From assembly GCA_946122785.1 (NCBI GenBank), contig CAMGYJ010000002.1:38094495-38158494 (forward strand): a DNA stretch of 64,000 bases, read 5' to 3'. Positions 21,400 through 33,965 of the stretch are shown piece after piece. The notes under the pieces are model-generated. The model ran no database searches, was not told the origin of the DNA, and was given only the letters and a program-made list of their open reading frames with translations. How positions within the stretch are numbered: the stretch's first letter is position 1; the number at the start of each line of letters is the position of its first letter. The translations under genes were made by a program, and so were the position numbers. Origin of the DNA: Linum tenue. Lineage: Eukaryota > Streptophyta > Magnoliopsida > Malpighiales > Linaceae.

Positions 21400-21900
21400 G
21401 GTTTGGGTTCTTATATTTTTGTATGCCTTTTGTGGTTTGTTTTATCGTGTTTGTGGTTTGAATTATGAAGTTTCTGGTTTGCTTTCAAAAATTTGTGGTT
21501 TGCTTTGCGGGGTTTCTAGTTTGTTTTAATAGATTTTTGGTCTGCATTATGACGTTTCTAGTTTGTTTTTTTGGTTTGCTTTATCGTGTTTGTGGTTCGC
21601 ATTATGAGGTTTCTGGTGTGTTTTTGAAAATTCTGTGGTTTGCTTTGTGAGGTTTCTGGTTTGTTTTAATATATTTGTGGTCTGCATTAGGACGTTTCTG
21701 GTTTGTTTTTGTGGTTTGCTTTGTCGTGTTTGTGGTTTGTATTAGGATGTTTCTGGGGTACTTTAGAAATATTTGTTGTTTGCTTTATGTGATTTCTGGT
21801 ATGTTTTAGGAGATTTATTGTTTCCATTATAAGATTTCTGGTGTGTTTTTTGTGATTTGTTTTATCGCGTTTGTTGCTTGCATTAGGAGATTTCTGGTGC
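21400..21900 (+). repeat. GT-rich minisatellite with ~140-bp higher-order unit
   Basis: Built from variants of TTTGTGGTTTGCTTT and GGTTTCTGGTTTGTTTT. A longer unit recurs with a period of 140 bp (TTGTTTTAAT at 21521 and at 21661). The top strand is almost free of C and poor in A. Small ORFs on either strand reflect the repeat and are not genes. Confidence 0.75.
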
Positions 21901-21959
21901 GTGAATTGCATAATAGTTGGAAATATACTGCTGTATAATCCATACACCCAGTTATCAAA

Positions 21960-22451
21960 ATTCAACCAAACATTGAAAAACTAGCCGCCGTAGTAATAAA
22001 ATTCCAAAACACAAAAACCAGTCGCATCGCGCGTCGGTGAGGGAAGGGATAGACGAGAGTCAGGCGAAGCGCGCGAGTAGCTCCTCGCCGTCGCCGCCAG
22101 CAGAAGGAGAGGCGATAAGGCGAAGGAAGACGAGAAGAGGAGAGCTGGAGAGGTGGCTGCGCGGCGCGGTCTCGAAAAGAAAACGAAAAGAGGAGAGGAC
22201 GGGACTCGGTAGGAGTTTTCTTAGGGTTTGGGAGGGCCAAGAAAAATGCAGCGCAGTGCAGGGGAGGGGGGGATTTCAGTATCGGTATTACCGACTTACC
22301 GTCGGTATTTACCGATACCGTGTCGGTTAACCGAGTCGTCCAAGTTCCCGCTCAGCCGCCGATACCGTTGATAAATGGTTTACCGTTTATCGCCGGTTAC
22401 CGGTTCGGTAAAATGGTAAACCGTTTACCGGCTTACCGTTTACCACCTCTA
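21960..22451. mobile_element. Probable right part of a hAT-type MITE with CpG-rich core
   Basis: From 22272 to 22451 the sequence consists of TACCG/CGGTA repeats and ends TTTACCACCTCTA, a common hAT-MITE terminus. To the left (22020-22250) is an unrelated CpG-rich, purine-rich stretch. No matching left end or target duplication was found, so extent and origin are uncertain. Confidence 0.4.
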
Positions 22452-23780
22452 CCAATAAGTCCCTACATTAATGAAGCAACATCATTCCGGAAGGAGCTAG
22501 AGACTTACGAGGAGGTGATGATTACAGGGTTAAGGTTTGAAATACAAGTTGCAAATTAAAGGTCTCTTTTTTCTTATGGGTCACGTGGATTACATCCATG
22601 CGGGCAGTTCCATCATGGAAATCCATGGATTGTGAGTGCATGATGACTAGAAGAGAAGACGTTATACTGTACCTAGGCTTTTGGGTTCCTAAGTCCGAGT
22701 TGTATGTCTAGAACCAGTACCAATTAAAGTTGGAGATTAATTCAAGTTCGTCCTAGTCAGGATGGAAGGTCTAAGGTTTTTTGAGGTAATTTGAAGGAGA
22801 GATTTCTTCGAGTAAGGAATCAAGTAGTCGTCTTTTCAGTTTTTGAGATTGATTGCTATGTGTCGTACTTGTCTTTATATGCTTATATGATGTCATATGA
22901 TTTGTGTGAGTTATGCTTTCAGTTTTATGTTGTTGTGTGCTTTACTTACAAGTAAGTTTAAGTTTAAGAAACAAGTTTCTTTTAAGAAGTTCTTCACCTT
23001 CAAGAAGGTGAAATAGTTTTCAGTGGTTTTAGTCACTAGCGCCAGTCCGTTGCCACTTGAGACTTTTAAGATGAGTAGCAGTTATGCTCTTGAGATTTTT
23101 AAGTTGAGCAGCAGTTATGCTCTTAAGACTTTTAAGATGAGCATCAGATATGCTCTTGAGAATCGTGAAAGAAGAGCCTTCCACGATAAGTTTAAGTTTA
23201 AGGAAAGCCGTGATGGCTTCTCATACATATGAGTGGGGCAACCAGACTAGCTAGTGAGGGATCCCCGTGTCAGTCAAGAATTTAAGTGGAGATTTGAGCT
23301 TAAGAATACAGTTTTAAGAAATAAGATTTTTAATAGTGGAAGTACAAAACAACTTCCACTAAGTTATGTAAAGTGATCAAGTATTATTAAGATGTTAAAC
23401 GTAAGCGCGTAGACTGGCCCCATCTCACTCACCAGTTTGAAGAGCTAGAGGAGGAGCAGTTAGTGAGTAGCGAGTTCGAGGGCAGCCAACTAGAGGAGGG
23501 CAGTATAAGCGTCACAGAGGATGCTTAGTGAAGGTTCAGTAGCAACAACATTAGAGATTCATAGTTATTTACATTCATGATTATGAGTATAGACAGGAGA
23601 TCATTTTGAGATTTTAAGTATTGAGTTTGCCCATGTGTTAGGGCGTTGCTTTAAACTACAAGTGTGTGTTTTCAGTATTTTATTTATGAAATTTTTTTCT
23701 GATGCAATTTAAGATTTGAGTATTTTATTTTTCAAGGGCATTTTAGTAAAGGTAGTACCCGGCCGGGTTAGGGTGTTTCA
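22452..23780 (+). mobile_element. Second chromovirus-like LTR remnant
   Basis: Non-coding DNA ending CCGGGTTAGGGTGTTTCA at 23780, where a truncated LTR of element B begins. It includes three 33-bp tandem units at 23059-23157. The end motif resembles that at 1165. Left limit and clade are uncertain. Confidence 0.4.
23059..23157 (+). repeat. 33-bp tandem repeat, three units
   Basis: Units at 23059-23091, 23092-23124 and 23125-23157, built on GAGACTTTTAAGATGAG and CAGTTATGCTCTT, with few substitutions. The 11-codon period makes a repetitive ORF (23023-23232) that is not taken as a gene. Confidence 0.85.
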
Positions 23781-24826
23781 TAGTTCAGACCGTAACTGTG
23801 CCATTTTAGCCATAACTCTGGGCCACGGGAGGCAGAATACATTCCAGAAGTTGCGGCCTGAACCCCAAAGCTTACGGCCGTAACTTGGGGCCGCAACTTG
23901 GCTTCTGTGAGCTGTATAAATGCGTTTTTGCGGATTCTGAAGGGGGATAGTTGGGTTTGGATCTCAAACACCCAAGGTACGAACCTTAGAGAGAGAGAGA
24001 GAGAAAGCAGCTTGGGATCATTCTTGGAGCTATTTTTGAGGATTTCTTCACCACTGGAGCTCGGGAATCAAGGGTGGAGATGGAGATTGAAGATCTAGAT
24101 CACATTTCTGCATTTTCTCTCTTCTCTATGGAGTAACTTTCCTTCACTTAGGTTTTGAGGAGCCCTAGATTTGAATGCTAGGAAGAGTTGTATGAACTTG
24201 AATTCATGATTGATTGGCATTTTATATTCAGTTGAGGAATTGATTCTGAATCATTTGAGTCCTGATCAAACTTTTGTGATTCCTGCTTTAACCTAGAACG
24301 ATAATCTCTACATCGGTTAATACGACAATCTTAATTGGTAGTAGTGGATCGATTGCTTTAGTCGATAAATTGATTCACTGCTTTGTACTGGAATTAAAGC
24401 CAGTAGAGGAAGTTTGGTGTGTTATTGCTTTGGTTAGTTTATGCCGGTGGAGGTTAGTCGCCCGCCGATTATTCGAACAGAGAGGGCCTGGATTACTTAG
24501 TCGAGATTTCAGACTTATCAAGAAATTTCCGTAGTATATTTGTCAACTGAATTGGATTGGGTGAATTACAACTTGGCCTAACTGCAAACTAGGATGAATC
24601 ATATCTAAGTGAGTTCCTGACCTGTAATTAGTAGTTTTATTTAGTTTAGTTAGTAGAGTAGTTTAGTTAATCAAGCCTCAATCTGATTTGCTAGATAATG
24701 AATCAATCTGAGTAATAGTACGTCTAGAGACTTGAGGATTCGATATTTATTACTTGAACCACTATACTGCAGTCTCTTTCAGTGGTTACACTTGGCCATT
24801 GTTAGGAGTTGTGTTTTAGCGAGTCA
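23781..24826 (+). repeat. 5' LTR remnant of element B
   Basis: Matches position 400 onward of the LTR at 27304-28716 (GTTCAGACCGTAACT here, also at about 27706). It lacks the first 400 bp and ends TTTTAGCGAGTCA. A TATAAAT box at about 23915 and an (AG)n tract near 23990-24005 mark the presumed promoter and leader. Confidence 0.85.
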
Positions 24827-24962
24827 ATTTTTTGGCGCCGTTGCCAGAGAACTTTCTAGATTATTAGGAAAGACATAAGTTTTTTACTTTAGCATTTTTG
24901 TGTTATTTTCCACCCTTGCTTTTCACTTGGGTGTTTTGTTTTTATTGGTGCAGATCTGAAAC

Positions 24963-26087
24963 ATGGATGCTCATGGCTTCTCCAACCATTGGGGGTATCA
25001 ACCACCATCCGAGTGGTATTACCCCAAGACTTCCTGGAGCAATCAAGGAGGAGAAGACTATGGATTCGGATTTCAGTACCAACCCTCCTACTACGGAGAA
25101 TAACCAGACCCTTGGGCATCTCAAGAACAATTTCCTTACCAAGAAGAATTCCTCCCACAACCAGAAGGGCCATCAGAGCTGGAGTTAGCCATGGCGGCAA
25201 TCACGGGTCATTCTGCAGAGCCATGCTACACTCCATAGGTAGATCCGAACAAACAATCGAGGCTTCTCGTGGAGCAGTTTGTACAAGACACCGAAAGATC
25301 ATGCTCCAAGATGGACCTTCATATCCAAACCACAGCCTGCTCAATATCACTTTTCTACTATCATACTAGAAGAGGAGGAGGAAGATGAAGGCTACAAGGA
25401 TATTGTGGAGCAGACAGAAGTTGTCACGAAGAGATCTCATGATGATCATGATCAGGAATGTCTTGTTGTAACCGACCAAACCTTTCCACATCCAACACTG
25501 AGGTTTGAAGAGGTGGGCATAAGTGAGGAGATGAGAGATGATCCATCAAAAAAATTGCTTGGCGACTTGCTCTCTAATTCGTGTTGGAAGAAGAAGAGCG
25601 AGAAAGGATGAGGAAAGAAGTTATGAAGGATGACGGAAGTGAAGCAGAGGAAGTTCTTGATCTTTCAGAGGGGGATGAATCAAATTCTGCGGAAGGAAGG
25701 GTGGTTGAAGATGAAATTGTCTTCCAGGCTGAGGACGAAGTTAAGGTGGAAGAGGCTTGCACCGACCATGAGTTACATGTGATATCTCCACCAAACTTCG
25801 AGGAGCTGATTGGCATGGGCCTATTTGCAGTGTCTCTTTGCCAGACCAAGACCACATCAACATCGATCCCTCTTGGTGGACGCGATGGTGGTCAATCGAT
25901 GGTGTCATATCTGGTTTGGGGCAATGAGATGAGAGAAGAAAAGAAGAGGTTTCGAGGGTGGAGACTTCATCTGCCTCAAGTGCACGAGTCTTTATCACCT
26001 ATCATACCACCTGCTCGTGACTTGAGACTCCACCTCATCGACAAGAACCTCAACTTTAAGGAGATTCTAGGGTGCACCGAAGCTTAG
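24963..26087 (+). pseudogene. Decayed copy of the element-D-type protein (B)
   Basis: Same gene as the intact 374-codon ORF in element D. ATG 24963 follows TTGGTGCAGATCTGAAAC, the same leader as in C and D. The N-terminal aromatic segment (HGFSNHWGYQPPSEWYY) is readable to a stop after about 46 codons, and a further stop comes near 25238. A deletion removes the FxRETEETLLxIKKSLEDL block that C and D keep. The C-terminal half is open from 25581 to 26087 and retains VISPPNFEELIGMGLFAVSL and the ending RLHLIDKNLNFKEILGCTEA. No enzyme motif is visible in any copy. Confidence 0.8.
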
Positions 26088-27303
26088 GAGCCACTTTCCA
26101 GCTCACGACGTGAAAGAAGCGCTTGTTGGGAGGTAACCCAACCATTCGGTCAATATTTATTTTCATCTTTCTCTTTGGTTGATTCAGTTTGGTTTTTTGA
26201 TTTTAGAGTCAATAACTCAACCTCTGTGAGATTTTGTGTGGAGTTTGTGTTCCGAATTCTCTCTCTACTCACCCGAAATGCACCGCTTGCCCCGTGCACC
26301 ATTATTCACATTTGATTTAGTAACTTCGTTATACCCTCCTTATCTTTCCTCCAATGAGGACAATGTCGTGCTTAAATGTGTGTGTGGGGGGGGGGGGGGG
26401 GTGTTCCAACCCTTTGTTGTGTGAATGTTTGGTTGTATGTGTGTACTTAGAGCCTAGTCCACTGTCCAAAATTTACGATTTAAGGGCTCCAAGTACGTGG
26501 CCCTGTAAATGCCTGCTCAGTATGCTTTGAATTGAGAGTCTTTATAGTGATATGCAACTTAGGGAGGTAGTGTAGCACTATGGAGGATGTTGATGCATTG
26601 AAGAAGTCTCCTTTCTTCTTCATATTGTGTTGGATGATTGTGTGAATTAGTGATCTCAGTACGCTTGAATCGTGTGGTATTGATGACTCTCTACCTTTCA
26701 TGGACTCTAGTATCATGTTTTGAAAATGGTGCTCTAAATTGTGATTTTAAAACAATGTCTCCTGTGTGGAAATCGGTAAAAGTGTGCAAGGGGAGACGGG
26801 AATCCGTTCCCAACTTCCACCTACTATCTCCAGCCCCCTTACATTTCTTTCCCCCGCACGAGGGTTGAGACATCTGTTCCCGGCATGGCCGGGCCCCCTC
26901 AAAACCTTTGCTAGGTTGGAACCCTTGCAAGCAAAAAAAAAAAAAAATAAACAAACTAGAAACTAGAAAAAGAAGAAGAAGAAAGGTGGTTCAAACCATC
27001 TTTATAGACAAAAATAGAGCACCTAAAAAAGATAGTGCAAGATCTTTATTTTTTTAGAGTCTCTTTATCCACGGATCACTTGTACTACGATCACTACTTA
27101 GCATGATCCGGACTCGAGACTAGAGTTCTCGCGAAGAAGCTAGGAGGTGCCTTGTGTGTTGGTTGACCTCGTAAGCTACTAACTGGATTAGGAAGTCCTC
27201 TACCGACGATCGGGGTTGCATGTTGATGTAATATTCTGGAGAGTTGCATTGGTTTGAGTAAGGTTTTTTTGGGGACAAGCAAACGTTTAAGTTTGGGGGA
27301 ACT

Positions 27304-28716
27304 TGATAACACTGAATTTGCACATGTTTTTACCCCTAATTTCTTGATGGTTTAGCTTGGTGTTTATCATAATTTGATCTATTTTAAGCTAGATTGTGTT
27401 CATTTGTCACATTTCAGGTTCTAGCACGTAAAATGAAGCATAGGCGTAAGTTTCAAGTCAATCAGAGATCAATTCGCGACTCGGGGGTTAAAACTCGTGC
27501 ATGAACCAAGGAAGAATGGATTTCTACCTCATTTAATGGATAAATAATCATGTAATCTAGGTATGGACAGAAAGAGAACGAGGCTAAGAGCATTTGGGAT
27601 CAAACGGCGACTGATTCGGAGTTCGGATGACGGAGAAATGACCGAAAGACAACAACATCTCCAGAGTTACGGGCTGGTCTTCAAAGTTACGGTTCAGACC
27701 GTAACTTTGCCATTTTGGCCGTAACTCGGGGCCACGGGAGGCAAAGTACATTCCAGAATTTTTGGCATGAACCCCAAAGGTTATGACCGTAACTTGGCTT
27801 CTGTGAGCTGTATAAATACATTTTTGCGGATTCTAAAGGGGGAAAGCTGGGTTTTGGATCCCAAACACCCAATGAACCCTAGAGAGATAGAGAGAGTACA
27901 TTGGGATCATTCTTGGAGCTATTTTGGAGGATTTCTTCATCATTGGAGCTCGGAAATCAAGGGTGGAGATGGAGATTGAAGATCTAGATCAGATTTCTGC
28001 ATTCTCTCTCTTCACTATGGAGTAACTTCCCTTCACTTAGGTTTTGAGGAACCCTAGATTTGAATGCTATGAAGATTTTTATCAACTTTAATTTATGATT
28101 AATTGACGTTTTATATTCAGTTGAGGCATTGATTCTGAATTACTTGAATCCTGGTCAAACTTTTGTGATTCTTGCTTTAACATAGAACGATAGTCTCCGG
28201 ATAGGTTAATAGAGCAACATTAATTGGAAGTAGTGGATCGATTGCATTAGTCGAGAAATTGATTCACTGCTCTGTACTGGAATTAAATCCAATAGAGGAA
28301 GTTTGGTGTGTTATAGCCTTGGTTAGTTTATGCCGGTGGAGGTTAGTCACCCGCCGGGTATTCGAACTGAGAGGGTCTGGATTACTTTAGCCGAGATTTC
28401 AGATTTGTCAAGAACTTTCCGCAGTATATCTTTCAAATGAATGGGATTCGGTGAATTACAACTTGGCCTAACTGCAAACTAGAGGGAATCATACCTAAGT
28501 GAGTTCCCAACCTGTGATTAATAGTTTTACTTAGTTTAGTTAGTAGAGTAGTTTAGTTAATCAATCCATAATCTGATTTTCTAGATAATGAATTAAAGCT
28601 GAGTAATAGTACATCTAGCGACTAGAGGATTCGATATTTATTACTTGTACCACTATACTTCAGTCCCTTTCATTGGTTACACTTGGCCATTGTTAGGAGT
28701 TGTGTTTAGCGAGTCA
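27304..28716 (+). repeat. LTR shared by elements B and C
   Basis: Starts TGATAACACTG after the polypurine tract of B and ends GTTTAGCGAGTCA directly before a degenerate primer site for C. 1413 bp. It carries a GGCCGTAACT-type cassette at about 27660-27800, then a TATAAAT (about 27812) and the AACCCTAGAGAGA leader. Confidence 0.88.
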
Positions 28717-28851
28717 AGTTTTTTTGCGCCGTTTGCTGAGGAACTTTCTATATTATGAGGAAAAGCCGAAGTTTGTTACTTTAGCATTTTTTTATTTTCC
28801 ACCCTTGCTTTTCACTTGAGTGTTTTGTTTTTGTTGGTGCAGATCTGAAAC

Positions 28852-29961
28852 ATGGATCCTCATGGCTTCTCCAACCATTGGGGATATCAACCACCATCTG
28901 AGTGGTATTACCCCGAGACTTCCTGGAGCAATCAAGGAGGAGAAGAATATGGATTCGGATTTTAGTACCAACCCCCCCTACTACGGAGAACAACCAGCCT
29001 TGGGCATCTCAAGAACAATCTCCTTATCAAGAAGAATTCCTCCCACAACAAGAAGGGCAGATAGCCATGGCGGCCTTCACGAGTCATTCTGGAGAGCCAT
29101 GCTACACTCCACGGGAAGATCCGAGCAAACAATTGAGACTTCTCATGGAGAAGTTTGCTCGAGACACCGAAAGATCATGCTCTAATATGGACCTTCATAT
29201 CCAAACCATTGCCCAAATTGACTTCTCCTTTCGTGAAACAGAGGAGACCCTCCTGAGAATAAAAAAGAGCCTCGAGGATCTTGAGAAAGCTTATGCATAG
29301 CCTGCTCAATATCACCCTTATTCTATCAGGAATGTCATGTTGTAGCCGACATAATTTTTCCACATCCCACATCGAGCTTTGAAGAGGTGGGCATGAGTGA
29401 GGAGATGCGAGATGATCTCATCAAAAAAATTTCTTGGCGACTTGCTCTCCAATCCGTGTTGGAAGAAGAAGAGCGAGAAAGGATGAGGAAAGAAGTTGTG
29501 GAGGATGACGGAAGTGAAGCAGAGGAAGTTATTGATCTTTCACAGGGGGGTGAATCAAATTCTGCGGAAGGAAGGGGGGTTGAAGATGCAATTGTCGTCC
29601 AGGCTAAGGGAGAAGTTAAGGTGGAAGGGGCTTGCACCAGTCATGAGTTACATGTGATATCTCCACCAAACTTCGAGGAGCTGCTTTGCAGGACCTGTTT
29701 GCAGTGTCTCTTTGCCAGACCAAGGCTACATCGACATCGGTCCCTCTTGGTGGACGCGATGGTGGTCAATCTATGGTGTCATATATGGTTTGGGGAACTG
29801 AGACGTGAGAACAGAAGAAGAGGTCTCGAGGGTGGAGTCTTCATCTGCCTCAAGTGCACAAGTCTTTATCACCAATCATACCACCTGCTCGTCACTTGAG
29901 ACTCCACCACATCGACAAGAACCTCAACTTCAAGGAGGTTCTGGGGTGGACCGAAGCTTAA
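28852..29961 (+). pseudogene. Decayed copy of the element-D-type protein (C)
   Basis: Starts like D (the first 15 residues differ at one position). A stop and frameshifts break the first 150 codons. The segment at about 29219-29300 keeps the FRETEETLLRIKKSLEDLEK block seen in D. The acidic part is open from 29387 (MGMSEEMRDDLIKK...) and shifts frame after NFEELLC near 29690. The C-terminal RLHHIDKNLNFKEVLGWTEA ends at TAA 29959-29961. It is about as decayed as B, and both are clearly older than D. Confidence 0.8.
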
Positions 29962-31149
29962 AAGCCACTTTTCGGCTCACGACGTGAAACAAGCGCTTGT
30001 TGGGAGGCAACCCAACCTGTTGGTTTGCATTTCTTTTCCTATTTCCCTTCGGTTGAGTTAGTTTTGTTCTTTTACTATAGAGTCAATAACTCAACCTCTA
30101 TGAGATTTTGTGTGGTGTTTGTGTTCCGACTGCTCTCTCTACTCACCTGGAATGCACTGCTTGCCTCGTCCACCATCATTCACATTTGATCTGGTAACTT
30201 CGTTCTATCCTCCTTACCTTTCCTCCATTGAGGACAATGTGTTCCAACCCTTTGATGTGTGAATGTTTGGTTGTATATGTGTCCTTGGAGCCTAGTCCAC
30301 TGTCCACATTTTACGATTTGAGTGCTCCAAGTACATGGCCCTGCAAATGCCTGCTCAGTATGCTTTGAATTAACAATCTTTATAGTAATATGCAACTTAG
30401 GGAGGTAGTGTAGCACTATGGAGGATGTTGATGCATTTAAGAGGTCTCCTTTCTTCTTCATATTGTGTTGGATGATTGTGTAAATTAGTGATCTTGGTAC
30501 ACTTGAATCGTGTGGTATCAATGAATCTCTACCTGTCATGGACTCATGTATCATGTCTTGAAAAAAGGTGCTCTAAATTGTGATTTTAAAACAATTTCTC
30601 CCGTGTGGAAATCGGTGAAAGTGTGTAAGGGGAGACGGGAATCCGTTCCCAACTTTCACCTACTCACTCTAGCACCCTTACATTTCTTTCCCTCGCACGA
30701 GGGTTGAGACATCTGCTCCCGGCATGTCCGGTAAGAGTCAGGCTCCCTCAAAACCTTTGCTAGGTGAGAGCCGCATTTTCTGGAATCTAAAGGTTGGTAC
30801 CCTTGCTAGCAAAGAAAAATAATAAACAAACTAGAAAATAAAATAATAAAAAAAGAAGAAGAAAGGAGGTTCCAACCATCGTTAAAGAAAAAATTAGAGC
30901 ACCTAAAAAAGTGAGTCATGATCTTTCTATTTTTTAGAGTCTCTTTATCCACGGATCACTTGTACTACGATCACCACTTGGCATGATCCCAACACGGGAC
31001 TAGAGTTCTTGCTGAAGAAGCTAGGAGGTGCCTTGTGTGTTGGTTGACCTTGTAAGCTGCTAAATGACCTAGGAAGTCCTCCATCGACGATCGGGGTTGC
31101 ATATTGCAGAACATTCTGGAGAGTTACAATGGTTTGAATTAGGTTTGTT

Positions 31150-32433
31150 TCAGGTCCTAGCACGGAAAATGAAGCATAAACGCAAGTTTCAAGTCAATCG
31201 GAGATCAATTGGGGACTCGACGGAAGAAACTCGCGCATGACCAAAGGAATAATGAATTTCTACCTCATTTTATTGACAAATAATCATGTAGTCTAGGTAT
31301 GGACATAAAGAGGACGAGACTATGATCGTCTGGGATCAAATGGCGACTGGTTTGGAGTTTGGATGAGGGAGAAATGATAGAAAGACAGCAGGCTCTCCAG
31401 AGTTACGGACTGGTCTTTACGGTTCAGACCGTAACTTTGTAATTTAGGCCGTAAATCAGGGCCATGGGAGGCTGAATACATTCCAGAAGTTGCGGCCTGA
31501 ACCCCATAGGTTACGACCATAACTTTGCTTCTGTGAGTTGTATAAGGATTCTGAAGGAGGGTGGGAGCTGAGTTTTGGATCCCAAACACCCAAGAGACGA
31601 ACTCTAGAGAGAGCACCTTGGGATCATTCTTGGAGCTATTTTGGAGGATTTCTTCACCATTAGAGCTCGGGAATCAAGAGTGGAGATGGAGATTGAAGAT
31701 CTAGATCAACTTTTTGCATTCTCTCTCTTCTCTATGGAGTAACTTCCCTTCACTTTGGTTTTGAGGAACCCTAGATTTGAATGCTATGAAGAGCTTTATG
31801 AACTTGAATTCATAATTGATTTAAGTTTTATATTTTGTTGAGGCATTGATTCTAAATTACTTGAGTCTTGATCAAAATTTTGTGATTCATGCTTTAACAT
31901 GGCACGATAATCTTTGGATAGGGTAATAGAGCATCCTTAATTGGAAGGAGTGGATCGATTGCTTTAGTCGAGAAATTGATTCACTGCTCTGTACTAGAAT
32001 TAAAGCCACTAGAGGAAGTTTGGTGTGTTATTGCCTTGGTTAGTTTATGCCGGTAGAGTTTAGTCGCTCGCCGGGTATTTGAACTGAGAGGGTCTGGATT
32101 ACTTTTGTCGAGATTTCAGACTTGTTAAGAACTCTCCACAGTATATCTGTCAAATGAATTGGATTGGGTGAATTACAACTTGGCTAGCTGTAAACTAGGG
32201 GGAATTATACCTAAGTGAGTTCCCAACCTGTAATTAGTAGTTTTACTTAGTTTAGTTAGTAGAGTAGTTTATTTAATCAATCCTTAATATGATTTGCTAG
32301 ATAATGAACTAAAGCTGAGTAATAGTACATCTAGAGACCCGATGATTCGATATTTATTACTTGCACCACTATACTGCAGTCCCTTTCATTGGTTACACTT
32401 GGCCATTGTTAGGAGTTGTCTTTTAGCGAGTCA
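31150..32433 (+). repeat. 3' LTR remnant of element C
   Basis: Joined to the internal region at TTTCAGGTCCTAGCACGG, which corresponds to about 27413 in the B/C LTR, so roughly the first 110 bp are gone. The remainder is homologous throughout. Confidence 0.82.
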
Positions 32434-32732
32434 ATTTCGCATAACTTTTCGAGTACTACAACTTTTATCATAGAAATATTTTCTGAATATATGTGAAAAT
32501 GTGAAAATTAAAGCTAAAGTTTTTCCTAAAACCCCTTATATCTTAAAAAAATTCATATTTCGAAAATTTCTTCATAGTAGAATTTGTAGTACTCACAAAG
32601 TTATGCAAAATAATTTTTTTTTGCTACGATCGGATTGCAGAACACAAAGTTATGATCATCCAAAGTTTGATAAGAAACTGAGACAAAAAAAAATCACGCA
32701 ACTCCTCCCTCCTCTCTCCCTACGACGGGTGA

Positions 32733-33557
32733 GTGGGTAGGGCTTTTTGCCTTCGCCCGACGATGCCAGTAACGGCCTCCGCCCTCGTGCTCCGCCGATT
32801 CCGGCACTTTCTCACCGGAGCATGGATAAAAACCCGATCAGCCTATGATCGCTCTTGCATTCCTCTCTTTCACTTGCTGCAATCGACTTCTCCCCCTTGT
32901 ATCTGCTTCCAATTGCGAATTCACCTGCAAGTCCGAATGGCAGCCATTGAATTCAATGATGTCGATGTTGTTGTGGGTGCCCTAAGAATTTATCAGACCT
33001 TGATTGGTCGGCTTTGTGGACCCCTTGCATCACTGCACATGCTGTGAAATATTGTAGGCAGAGTCTGGAAATGTGATGTCTCAATTGCGATGGTGGAGTG
33101 GGATCTCATTCAGTTTGTCCTCCCTGATTCAAAAACTGCCCAGCGCCTCCTCACCGACTCTCCTTGGGTCTTCTAAAAATTAATCATTCATGTGCGGAAG
33201 TGGGAAACCCCGTCTGCTGAGGTAGCTGCAGCGCTGATTCGAGTTCTGCTCGTCACGCAGATTTGGGGGGTGCCGTATTACTGCTGCACTGAGAAATTTG
33301 GGTCTTTGCTTGGGGCGGGCATGGGACTAGCGGAGCGTGCGACCATTCACAGATCAGTAACTTCTTGTGGCCTCTACATCAGGGTGAAGGTTACTCTGGA
33401 TCATCAAAATCCTCTCCCGGATGAAGTCTCTGCCACACATGAAGACCCCTCCAAAGGTAGCTTTAAAGCCAAGGTGAAATTGAATCCCTTCCCCAATTCT
33501 ACTTTTTGTGTGTTTCGTATATGTGGGATCTTCAGGTTTCTTGGTTTTAGAATGTGA
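32733..33557 (+). pseudogene. LINE ORF1-like protein, broken
   Basis: Two open pieces, 32733-33047 and 33192-33557, separated by stops. The second contains VTQIWGVPYYCCTEKFGSLL, a hallmark of the N-terminal domain (DUF4283-like) of plant L1 ORF1 proteins, which bind the LINE RNA. No CCHC knuckle is left before the frame ends. Confidence 0.65.
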
Positions 33558-33659
33558 TCATCCCTATTTTGGGAGATTGGCTGTAGTATTTGTATATTTG
33601 CATTGTGATGTAGGCCCCCGTCAGTTCTAACTTAATAAATTTCCTTCCTTGTTTCGTCG

Positions 33660-33965
33660 TATGAGGATCCTGTGTTTGTGATTGGAGATTTTAATTGCCT
33701 ACTTTCTAACAATGAGAAACAGGGAGGTAGAACCCCTACTCCAACAACCCTACATCAATTGAATATTTTTTAACTGCAGGGGGCCTACATGACTTGGGAT
33801 TCATTGGCCCTTCCTTTATATGGTCCAACCGACTGTTAGATGATGGACATATTCAGGCCCGGTTAGATCGATGTTTGGCTAACAATCTTGTGCTTTCCTT
33901 GTGGCCAGAATTGCAGGTACACCTTCTCTCTGATTGAGGTTCTGACCATAGAATGCTGCTGATCC
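33660..33965 (+). pseudogene. LINE endonuclease remnant
   Basis: Short frames carry FVIGDFNCLLSNNEKQGG (the GDFN motif of AP-type endonucleases) and, after frame changes, RLDRCLANN and a GSDHRMLL motif near 33940. The N-terminal half of the domain is missing: only about 300 bp remain of a domain that is normally near 700 bp. Confidence 0.7.

Larger units (their letters stand above)
23781..28716 (+). mobile_element. Element B: non-autonomous Athila-related LTR element
   Basis: Truncated 5' LTR (23781-24826), a tRNA-Asp-type primer site with two mismatches (24833-24850), a decayed copy of the 374-aa protein gene (24963-26087), a 3' untranslated region with a run of 16 G (26386-26401), polypurine tract (about 27288-27300) and 3' LTR (27304-28716). 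No gag, protease, RT or integrase is present. The 3' LTR is directly followed by the primer site of element C, so it serves both. Confidence 0.85.
28717..32433 (+). mobile_element. Element C: non-autonomous Athila-related element in tandem with B
   Basis: Shares its 5' LTR with B. The primer site at about 28724-28742 is degenerate (TTGCGCCGTTTGCTGAGGA). A decayed protein gene lies at 28852-29961 and a 3' untranslated region homologous to B and D follows. The G-tract present in B and D is deleted. At about 31149 another deletion joins the internal region to LTR position ~120, removing the polypurine tract and the LTR start. The LTR remnant 31150-32433 ends TTTTAGCGAGTCA and abuts a foldback repeat. 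Confidence 0.82.

Noticed and set aside
21465..21650. Cys/Phe-rich ORF
   Set aside because: A translation of the GT-rich minisatellite, in frame only by the repeat period.
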